From positions 56,711,776 through 56,775,775 of the forward strand of contig CM037782.1 of the NCBI GenBank assembly GCA_021229015.1: 64,000 nt of DNA, given 5' to 3'. Positions 37,701 through 49,700 of the stretch are shown in pieces. Both the position numbers and the translations under genes were made by a program. Every line of letters begins with the position of its first letter. The first letter of the stretch is position 1. This stretch comes from Solen grandis. Taxonomy: Eukaryota > Mollusca > Bivalvia > Adapedonta > Solenidae. A model generated the notes under the pieces. The model was not told the origin of the DNA, made no database searches, and saw nothing but the letters and a program-made list of their open reading frames with translations.

Positions 37701-40700
37701 TTTTTTTTCTTTCTCAAACTTATGTCTACAACTCTTACAAAGCCTCCTATTTAAATCTGGCTGTGATATAAAGGTCACATCACAAAGTTTAAACAGGAAT
37801 TCTATGTAAGATGTGAGTGACAAAGTTACACTGATAGACTCGCTTTGTCCGGCTTGCATGGTTGGGCATTCCAATGCTTTATAAAAGCATCAACAGGGCC
37901 ACTGGTCAATAGATTGGTCAGATGAAGCAGCACCCTTACAGAACTATCAAGAGCACTTGGCTCATTTAAAAAATTATCTACAAAAATAACATCACAAAAT
38001 GTTTTTGTTTATATCTAATAGAAGTGCTAGATGCTTTTTGCATGGCATTTGTTTTACTTTCAGCAGATTTATGAAAAGAAGTATGTTATAAAGAGTAATG
38101 TTCATGCAATTAAATAATGTAGAATTGATATCTTGAGTCAGATAAATTTGTCTCATACATAAGGCAGTTTAGCATGTTAATCTATAATGCATGAAGAGTT
38201 GTACAGAAAAATACAGTGTAATGCTGTATATAAACTTAGACCCATTACCAGAAGCAAATAGCTCAACATCTCTGATTGATATCCTACTGCTGGATAAATA
38301 TATGATATAGGAACTGCTTAAAGACTTTTGAAACAACAACAAACAGTTACACAATGGGTAAGAGGTCTGTTTTCATCAATAGAAAACATTCATACAATGA
38401 ATAGTGCGTAAGGAAAGTTGCGGTACTTACTTCTTGACTGCGATTGTACAAGTCGTCCTACAAATATAGAACCGAGTGGTTGTCAAACAGACACATATCA
38501 AACCCTACACAAACATGATTAAAACAACATCAGACAAGGTATCCTATGCATACTTCGGTGCCACGGTTTCATTTCCAAACTCTTCCCCACCCTTCCCATC
38601 CCCCTCAATACAAGTGCCACGCAATACACGTTACTTTCTCCTGATTGTGCAAGTGTCTGGCCCATCTTAGGCCTCAGTAGAATAGCACAACACACCTCCC
38701 ATTTCACTCCAAAGTTTTTTGCTTTATCCACTTATCATATTCATTGCCAGAAACATATGTAATAGAAGAAATCAAATCAGACATGTATAAAAAATAACTG
38801 AACAAAACGTTTGAAATTTAAAGAAAACATGTTAAATGAGGAACTAACATTGATGATAACAAGAAGGACTTGGTTATCAAGATTGAACTCACAAATAAAA
38901 GAAACCACAGCAATGAATATAACTGTCCCTCACACCCATCAATTTTACTCTGATAAGGATGATGATGCTATTGATGATGTTCATGGGGATGCTAAGCATA
39001 ATGATGGAATTGATGATTTATGAATGTATGTGTGTAAATGGTTTAAACTCCAATGATTTGGGGAAAACTGATATTATTCACAGTAAATGTGTCCTTCTAT
39101 TAAGCCAAACCCCTAACTCAAAATTAACAATGATTAAGATAATTTTTTAAAAATTAAATTGCTTACTTATTTATACATAAAAATGTGCTGGTGTTTATTC
39201 CATGTTACAAATATTTCATCTCAGAAATGGTTTAATTCTCCAATAACTATCAAGGAAATTATTGCTTGCTTATTCATTTAATTAATACTTATTTATATTT
39301 TTCATATATCTTTCTTCTTAAAAGAGATTTTATTTCAAAATCAAAAATTACTATTCACAAATTTGAATGCAAAAAAAAATAAAATATATATATATATAAA
39401 ATTTCAGATAAAAATATTTGATCTAAAAAAGCAAAAAAAAAAAAAAAAGAAAAAAAAAGAAGCTAGAACAGAATAGCAAGTGACTTGGAAAAAGCTGATT
39501 GTAAATGTACTTAAAAACTTTTTTAATTGATTATTTTCAAATCTCTTAATTTATTCCACTTTCTCAATTTTAACTTATTTTGTGAGGTTATTTTTCCAAA
39601 ATTAGTGAAACCTGGCCCTTCTCCAAAAGTGCTGAAAAAAATAAGTTTCAGCTATGCATGACACTTTATACAAAGTATGCATATGGATCCTTTACATAAT
39701 AAACTATAGAGAGAGCTATGATTGCTCAACAAATTCTGGCTGTTTTTTTTGTTTGTTTTCCTTTTTTCAGTAACATCATTTATTGATTGGTAACAATGTG
39801 TAGCTTGCAGAAACATGATATGATACATAAATCATACATCGTTAAAGATGAATAATGAGAAATCTGATCTAATTCAGACTGTTAATAGGATATATATAAA
39901 GATTTAATGCTTCAATTAATATCTTTGTTTTACATAAATCAAGTGTTTTATTCTGTATCATTACATTTAACATTTGATGCAAAACATATAAAATTATTTA
40001 GTACTTAATAACAACTTAATTCAGAAAGATAAGAAATGTAACAACGATGAAAATGAGCAGGGAAGTTCTTCTAAGTATAACAATTTTAAAGAATAAAGCA
40101 GGATTCCCCTACAATTGGAGTGTTCATAAAGTAACCTTATTAAGAAGATTAAACTCAGTAAAGAACATTTAAAGATAGGAAACCAAACTACCAGTTAGTC
40201 CTACAGAGCGACTGTGTACGAATAGGAAATTTTTTAACCCTTTACTCCGAAAGAGAAAAAGAGCTTTGTTTTAACAAACCTGATCAGCACATATATATCT
40301 AATTTATCTTAAAAGTAATGCTCTTTGTTGTGATAAGGAACTAATTCAAATCCATCTGATGTTAAATGTGTTTTCAATACAGATATGTGACTTCATGATA
40401 TTGAAACTATAAAAACAAACTGATCAGATAATGAATATTTTTTTTCCACTTGGTAAGCTTTCAAAACTGAATAAACAAGATGTCTATGATGCAATTTCAT
40501 GGAGTAAAGGGTTATGGAGGTGTGAGAGAGCAGTCACTGCAGCGGTAACACCAGGACAACATACCGTGGCGGGCGAAGCCCGGGTTGTGTGGGTGAGAGG
40601 TGTGCCCTCCCCGTCCATCGTACCCCCCTGTATGAGGAAGGTGTTGCCACCCTGCTGTGTCAGTATGTGGCCCTGCATGGTCTGTATGGTGGCCCCCATA

Positions 40701-43700
40701 CTGGGGATCCCAGTTGTCACCTGTAACAATTGACAATTTTAGAATATACATGGACTATTATAGTAACATTGAAAACAAGAGGCCCATGATGGCCCTAAAT
40801 CGCTCACCTGAGATAAATAGGTTGACCCAAGGAACATGGTTTCAGAGGAAATGTTGATTAAAGTTTTCCCTATATACATATAAGGCAAATAAGCCCCGCC
40901 CCTGGCGGCCATGTTTTTTACGGATCGGAATTTTTTTTTAGCAACTTTGGTAGAGGTTGACCCAAGGAACATCTGTACCAATTTATTTTAAAATCTGGCC
41001 AGTAGTTTTGAAGAAGATGATTTTTAAAGTTTTCCTTTTTCTTTTTTTTTTGTTGCCATGGCAACCAGAGTTCTACATGGATCAACTTTATTTTAGCAAC
41101 TTTTGTGAAGGTTGAACCAAGGATCATCCCTGCCAAGTTTAATCAAATTCTGTCCAGTGGTTTCAGAGGAGATGTTGTTTAAAGGTTTCTCTATATACAT
41201 ATAATGCAAATAAGCCCCGCCCCTGGCCACCATGTTTTTTTACCGATCGGAATAATTTTAGCAACTTTGGTAGAGGTTGACCCAAGGAACATCTATACCA
41301 ATTTATTTTAAAATCTGGCCTGTAGTTTTGAAGAAGATGATTTTTAAAGTTTTCATTTTTTTTCTTTTTGTTGCCATGGCAACCAGAGTTCTACATGGAT
41401 CAACTTTATTTTAGCAACTTTTGTGAAGGTTGACCCAAGGATCATCCCTGCCAAATTTAATCAAATTCTGTCTAGTGGTTTCAGAGGAGATGTTGTTTAA
41501 AGGTTTCTCTATATACATATAAGGTAAATAAGCCCCGCCCCTGGCGGCCATGTTTTTTTACGGATCGGAATAATTTTAGCAACTTTGGTAGAGGTTGACC
41601 CAAGGAACATATGTACCAAATTATTTTGAAATCAGGCCAGTAGTTTTGAAGGAGATGATTTTTAAATGGCAACCAGAGTTCTTCATGGATCAACTTTTTT
41701 TAGCAACTTTTGTAGAGCCTAACCCAAGGAACATTCCTGCCAAGTTTCATTCAATTCTGTCCAGCGGTTTCAGAGGAGATGTCGTTTAAAGCAAATTGTT
41801 GACGACGGACGACGCACGACGGACGATCACAAAAGCTCACCTTGAGCACTTTGTGCTCAGGTGAGCTAAAAATTATTGATACTCATTGTTGAAACTGCTT
41901 CAATTATAAAGACAATATTTCATTTTTACCTCTACCCATCTTACAGAGAAAATACTGAAAATATTTATACCAGTTAGAATTTTTTCTTTACAATATTTAT
42001 TACTTCCTAATCCCAACTGATATATAATGTAATATAGTTTTCAGTATAGAACATAATGTTTATTGGAATACAAGTCTGACAGACAGAAGGAGAAACAAAC
42101 AACGCACAAGTGATCCCTTTGTATCACCTCTGCTTACAGCAGGTGACACAAAAATGGACCTAACCTGTTCCTTCATATATTCAAAGGGATACTCTAACAC
42201 AAACAATGCCTTAACCACATCTATCGGTAGACTAACAAAGCAGTAAAAAGAGACAACCAACCTACCTGAGCACCCCCTGTGGTCTGATAGTAGGTCCCGG
42301 ATGAAGTATTATACACTGTGGTCTGCCCATACTCTCCTCCATAACTTTGTCTGAAACAGTAAACTACCACATGCAATATCTTCTTTGAAAGTAAACTGAA
42401 CAAGAGTACACAAAGTACAAAAAGGTAAATGAAATATAACAAAAAGTAAAAAAATTCAATGGGTATGTACAGAATATGAACTACTCATACTTATACTAAA
42501 TAAAAAAATATATATTAAGCAATAAGGGAAAAAAATCCTACAGGTTATTTTTAGAAACAAACACACATTACAACACTGCACAAGACAACTAAAGAATCAA
42601 AATAACCATATGAGTGATAAATAACTAAGAAAATAATAAAGTATAACCAAAGTAACAATATAGACAGCCTGTATTGTGTAAGTCCATCACTGCACTACAA
42701 ACCAAACATGCCAAATTTCAATCAAAACTAAGAAATTATTTCTCAAGCCAAGGTTCCCAGCTAGCCCTTTTTTGTTCTTACCACTTTTACACCCGGTGTA
42801 TGTATAATACATAATTATTCTATCTGCAAGTGTATCCAACCTTTTACTTACTTAATTCATGAGAGAAATGTAGAAATATAATACCGCCCAGGTTATATCA
42901 TATATCCTGGCGTGAAACTGTCTTAAACCTCATCAATGACTGAACAAGAATAAGAATTATGAATGGACATTTATTTCTTAATTCTGACACAGGCCATGTT
43001 TGTTTCTTAATGCATGCACATTACTGGAATATAGTTGTCCTCCCAAATTATAGAATTATGGCTATAAACAATGTCAAAAGGTTTGAAGAAATGAAAATCC
43101 TAGATGAAGTCCCCACAGCACAATATTTCTCAACTCTGGATGCATATCGCCCATTGACCCTTTCTTTCAAAGTGACCACCAAACAGACAGCTTTAGATGA
43201 TTAGAACTTAACAACAGGCTTTTCACTTAAACTTTTCACCAGATTCAACAAAACAAACATATAATTCACAACAAATCTAATTACCCCTCATTATTCCAGC
43301 GAACCCTGCGTTTGTAACAAAAAATGTCATAAAAAATTAACAAAAAATAAAAATAACAGATCAACAAAGCCCTGTGCATGTTAAAACTAGAAAGTAATTA
43401 TTTGAGTTATTTATTTCAACACCTTTTATCAAACTTTTACAGAACAGTCCCCTTTTGAAATCGATTTTAAATAACTTTCACAAATAAATATTTACAGCTT
43501 TTCATTACTTTACAGTATTAGTCATACCATTACATGTATGGCTTTTTTCCCCCTTTAAATATGAAATCAGGACTCCTTCCAAGTAAAAAGTAATAACACC
43601 TGATCTATCAATAACAGCAGCAAAAGCAATCATACACTTTATAAAAGTTTATAATGGTTCAACATGCCTGATTTTGGCAAACTGCACCAAGTGATTTAAA

Positions 43701-46700
43701 AAAGTAAAAACTGCTATTACTTTTAAATCTTTTTACATACCTAGTTAAATAAAAAATTTATATTTAATATGCAATGTTTTTTATATTCCTGAATACAAGT
43801 TAACAACTAGAGTCAGCATTCTTATTAAGATGATCTAATTATAATTAATACATGGCATTTTTCCAATCAAAATACCTGGAGTAGAGACATGATATTCTAA
43901 ACATACCTGTGCACCCCCTCCCCCTACACACACAGGGTTTTGTTGATAACAAAATACACACATGTTAAAATTAAGATACAATCTAAATTACAATGATCTA
44001 TAAAAACATGTATTTACTAAAATCAGTGAGCTACAAACTTTTCAAGCCAGCTTTAACAAAATGCAAAAGCCGAATCAAGATGAAATCCCCTAAATTATCA
44101 ATAAAAATAAATAGCAATGTAACATATTTCTCTTATTTTAATTTGGCAACACATCTGCAAGGGTTTCTGAGTTGGACCAATACTATGTGCACAGGAATAG
44201 CCAATTACACTACTGCTAAAATGTGATGCCCATCAAAACCCTAGGTAAATAATTACATCACTGACAGGAAAAAACAATATTCCCATGCATTATCTTTATT
44301 CAATAGTTTCATCATATAACTCCTGGAAAGTCAGCTAATAAACCATTAATTAAACACGAGTAAGAAATATCATTTTGTTTTTGGCCCACTTATCCATGAA
44401 ATAAAAATGTGTAAAATTCTACAAATAATGCATTTTCAGTGTGCCACAACAATGTAACGTATAGGATATGAACTTCTATTTCATTTGGCATCCATGTAAC
44501 ATCTAGCCAAAAATGTGTACTCTGGCATACTTGTAATATCTAGCAGAAAATGTGTACTCATAAATATCTAAATGAAATGTAAACCATAGCAATAAATGAG
44601 AATATCAAAACAAAAAGCTATTAATAAAAACAATGAATACCATTTAGTTTAACGTACTGAGTAAGGAATTAAAAAAGGGGGATACACACATGCCACAATT
44701 TACAAACAGAAGCTAAAACAAGAGGGCCAAGATGGCCCTAGATCGCTCACCTGAGAAAAGTATCATTCATTGCCTGTACAAAACAGATTGCTTCAGAATT
44801 AAGATGATGAGGTGAAACAATGTTCAGGAATTTTCTGACCCCATCCACAAAAGATATCATCATGACAAACATTCTGCCAAATTTTGAGGATGATTGGCCA
44901 AAAAAACCTTTGTTCGAGATATCATCATGACAAACAATCTGACCAAGTTTGAGGAAGATTGCATCAAAACTGTGGCCTTTAGTGTGTAAACAAGATTTTT
45001 CTAAGATTTGACCTATTGACCTACTTTTGTCCCCTGCCCATTTTCGAAGGGTCAAGATATCATCAAGACAAACATTCTGACCAGTTTGAGGAAGATTGGA
45101 TAAAATGTGCCTCTAGTGTGTAAACAAGATTTTTCTAAGATTTGGCCTACTGACCTACTTTTTGATCCAACCTGACCCATTTTCGAAGGGGTTCAAGATA
45201 TCATCAAGACAAACATTCTGACCAAGTTTGAGGAAGATTGGATCAAAATAGTGGCCTCTAGTGTGTAAACAAGATTTTTCTAAGATTTGACCTACTGACC
45301 TACTTTTTGATCCAACCTGACCCATTTTCGAAAGGGTTCAAGATATCATCAAGACAAACATTGACCAAGTTTGAGGAAGATTGGATCAAAAGTGTGGCCT
45401 CCAGTGTGTAAACATCAAAATTGTTGATAAACGACAAGATTTTTCTAAGATTTGACCTACTGACCTACTTTTTGATCCAACCTGACCCATTTTCGAAAGG
45501 GTTCAAGATATCATCAAGACAAACATTCTGACCAAGTTTGAGGAAGATTGGATCAAAACTGTGGCCTCTAGTGTGTAAACATCAAAATTGTTGACGGCCG
45601 ACGGACAATCAAGTATCCCAAAAGCTCACCCTGAGCTATGCTCAGGTGAGCTAAAAATGGTTGATGAAGGGACACTTGACAACAGCAATGAACTTTCTAC
45701 ACAACAAATTTAACACACAAAACCAATTAGAAAAGAACTGCCATCACCAGTAAGCACAAACTGTCTATTCAAATGATGCCTACACAGTCATATTACAACA
45801 GAAAATGTTATTCATAATTGTAACATATGTCAGGAGCTTTGTCATCTGCTCTGTCTTCTTTGTTTGACCTATATGTGAGAAGAAAGCAAGCTTGTCTGTG
45901 TACAGCACATACATGTATTTACATACTGGATTTAAAAGAAAACTGTCCATTTTATACCTTGATCAAATCTGGACACATTGATATCGGTTTGTTTTTTGTT
46001 TTTGTTTTTTAAATTTATTAAAAATCATCTTCATTTAAAGGAAAAAGATTCACAGATAAATACGAGAAAATAAATTTCACTGTTCCTTTCCAAATCAGAT
46101 TTTTAACTGACAACATGTCACAAACAGTCAAATAGCTGCAGATATACAGACGTGATCAATACAGGGGACGTTATTTTCATTAGATGTTCTGAAACCTGTT
46201 TCTTTAAATGTGAGCAACCTACTTCTTAACGGTTTAAAAAGAATGTCATAATGTATCCCTATGTAATACAGTGTAACGCCGCTGTATCGCGGTTCTTGGG
46301 GTCCAATCCAAAATACAGCATTTCTATTAGTCCACGTAATAGGTTTGAGAATGCTATATGTGTCTTTGTGATGGTCGTATTCTTGAAAAATCCCAATATA
46401 AAGCAATAAACATTATTTCATTTATAGAGATATTTTAAATAATTCCATGATTGTTAATTCTGTGTTTTTTCTTTTTTGTACGTTTATTGCCAATGGTTCA
46501 AATTCAGAGAGTGGTGTGTACAGTATGGTGATTTGAAGTGGTTACATAACTCTTCAGCATATCTCATTAAATTAATTATATGGTGTCCCTTGTTTATCAA
46601 AACAATGTTGGTGTGAAAATTGCCATTCAATTACAATTTATTGCTTTTTGAAATTAAGCTGAGGTGTACTTATTGTGATATGGTGATATGAAAAGCCTTA

Positions 46701-49700
46701 TTAATGTTTAAATGAAACAAATTACCAGGTAACGCTGATCTAATTATCATTTATTGTTTACTTCCGGTGAAAAAGATTAATGTAAAGTTATGCACACTAG
46801 TTCTTTCTCTCATAATAAACAAAAGTACCATTTTTTAGGTTTATGCAGTGGAGTTTAGACAATGTTTTTGTATTTTATCGAGTATCTGCTTGGTATTGAA
46901 TGTCCATACCAATCAAATGCTGATTACTGTGGTTGGAGTTTTATCCTGACAAACCTGCATTGTTGCCGATTATTAACACTCAATTGCGTAATCAAAAACT
47001 GCTCCCAAACACAATAGCTTACCACCTGGTGTGTTTAATTGTTATCACTTCAATGTGTCAGTGCACTAGCATGTTAAGTACTGACCGCGAAATTCTTTTA
47101 AATACATATAGATATAGAAGGAGATAGATTAGTTTCGCAGTAAGCCCATGTAAATGGTGCGATACATTTCTGGGGTCAACCGCGCTAAATTGGTCAACGC
47201 GAAATAGCAGTCTGCGATATAGCTGCAGGACACTGTAGTCAATTTGTTGTGCATTTCTTATATAACCTGACAAAATGACAAGTTTTTCTTTTTTCCATTC
47301 TCTAATTTAAATTCAGACTATTCTACATGAAGCTGCATTTAAGTAAAATTAACACTTTTTTTTCTCTCTTTAGTTTGAAGATGTAAAGATAATTCTTTGT
47401 TAAAAGAACCAGGTTTCTAAGACTTCATTTCTCCTTCTTCCCTCAATTTTTGACTGCTCAAAACTGTGTATTAGTGTGCTAGAAGACACACAAAAACTGA
47501 GGTGCACAAGATTGAGTGGGCAAGGATTGGTCATGCTAGAGACTGCACCACAATGTCAAAATCTGCCACACGTCTAGCACATGTTAGTTCATACATTTGA
47601 CCGTTTGTAGATGCGTAGATACTTGGATCATTGCCTTCTACATACTGAACATGTGCAGGATACAGGGCCTGTCCACCGTGGATGGTCATGTTCTCCTGGT
47701 TCTGGTTTTGCTCCGACAAGGCATCAGCGACAGAACCTGCAAAATGAAAGCACATGTCCAAGTGACTTGATCTGGATGACACAGGTAACTGTTAATGTTG
47801 ATTACTGCTTCAGACTTCATTTAAATCTTAGACATTTAAACTTAGATCATTTGTCATTTTTAATAGATGTTGCTATGTAGTTGGCTCAGTATACTCTAGC
47901 AACAGTATCATGAATTTGCTAAAGTATGTTTTACATTGAGAATCACCTTTTTGGAAATTTTATTGACCAGTAAATGAATTGCAATAAATCAGTAATCATA
48001 AATAATACCTTCATATAAATAATGACTCCTCTAGCATTTTAGCCTTCATCACAACAGGGCTTAAGGTTATTATTCATTTGTCATACATTAATTGCAAATA
48101 ATGCATTTGATAAATAAGAAAAACAAACAACATAGCTTATATATAATTATGCTAAGTGTGCAAGTCCTTCAATCAAGATCATTTACTGATACCTACTGGT
48201 GACAATGAACTGTTGTTGGCCCGTGTGGGCCTGGGCTGGCTGAATTATAGTGGCCGTTTTCTGTGTTTGGGCTGGCTGGGAGGTGACAGGGGATTTGGAG
48301 GCCTGAAATACAACCACAGGTACAGCTAAATCATCAGTGGGACCCTCACATTATACCACAACTAGATAATGTAAACAATGAATCAATTAAAATCATAGAT
48401 AACTACAAGCACTTATCAGATTTCAGGCAGTGATTTTTTCAAGATATTTTGACAATCAGTGGCTTTCTAATTTGGAAAATTGGCATTATAAATAAAAATT
48501 GGTAAATCATAAGATTATAAAAATGTTTTATAATTAACAAAATAATTACCAGTGGAATATATCATAGAAAGTTTTAAATTAACATCATAAGAATAACACA
48601 AATTTCATTAAAATTCAATTAATTATTTCTTTTGAGAAAAAAAGGCTATTTCATTGGACAAAAAAGGTAGTTATTTCCGGAAAAATGTCAGATTTTGGCT
48701 AGGAGAAACCATGTATAAAAGGTGGTAAATTTACCAAAAAATCAGTCAGGGTTTTTCTATCATTCCTTTTAATAAGTCTAATAAACATCCACTGTCTTCC
48801 ATTCTAAAAGTTTCTTTAAAAATATTACCATTTCAAAAATCACAAATCTCCCCCTCCACCCAGTATGAAGCCACTTTCCCTAAATCTGAAGGGATTTTTT
48901 CACTGTTTTGGGGGACAACACTAATCCTTCAACTTTCAGAAGACAAGAGGTATATGAATGGCCCAATAAAGCCTTGGATCTGAAACAAGAGCTGTCCATA
49001 AAAACAGTGTGCTAAACTATTTAGAGCTTGTCAATAAGAATAATATTGCAATAAATGGCAAAATAAGTATCTCTGTATAATCAAAAAGTAAACAAGGACA
49101 AACAGGAATTCCAAGTTTCAAAGCAATATCTTTTAATGTGTAGTGAAAAAAGGGGCTGGTATGCAAAGATTAATAAGGATGCTAAGTCAAAAAAGGGGCA
49201 TAATTTGGTCTAAATTCATAACAGAGTTATGCACTCTTCCCTTCAAGTGGTGAAGGTTATAAACAAGCATTCCAAATTCCAAAACAATACCTCAAAGGGT
49301 TCAGTGAAATTAATGAAATAAAGGTGGTAAATAAAAGCTCAACCATGATTCTAAATTGAAAAAGAGGCATAATTAAGTTAATTATCTACTCCTACCTACA
49401 AGTTGGGGTGATGATCATAAACAAGTATTCCAATTTTCAAAGCATTAAGTAAATGGGTTCTGTAAAAAAAAAAGGGAGATAGTATAAAAACCTTAACCAT
49501 TAAAGCGACATCGACACTCAGTTGAGAAGAATAGTCCTACTTATGCTTCAAAACAAAAAGTCGAGCTAAAAATGAGTTATCTTTTGATATACTGAGAATA
49601 GAGCAGGGTCTCAGCTACAAAAACAGCTAAATCTTGGAGATGATGGACAGAAAAAAAAAATTATTTACTGTTTACCAGGTATATAAAGTTAAAATCTGCA

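Larger units (their letters stand above)
30289..38430. other. Long RFX intron, mostly non-coding
   Basis: Upstream intron of the DNA-binding domain exon. It is AT-rich, with repeats listed separately (32113-32290, 33965-34665, 34670-35120, 35250-35940, 35941-36090). Other parts (30400-32110, 32300-33960, 36100-38430) show nothing recognisable apart from a possible tRNA-like SINE relic near 33305-33370. No exon matching the extra vertebrate segment between SPAT and QWLL (TLQKS...) was found here. Confidence 0.5.

Noticed and set aside
30289..40564. Equivalent of the vertebrate RFX2/3 extra exon before the DNA-binding domain
   Set aside because: No segment resembling it was seen; only the 27-nt microexon candidate fits splice sites and phase.
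43907..43923. 17-nt exon-like segment with acceptor and GTATGT donor between RFX exons 3 and 4, resembling the end of exon 4
   Set aside because: Its length is not a multiple of three and it would shift the frame into exon 4; the G-rich sequence is low complexity.
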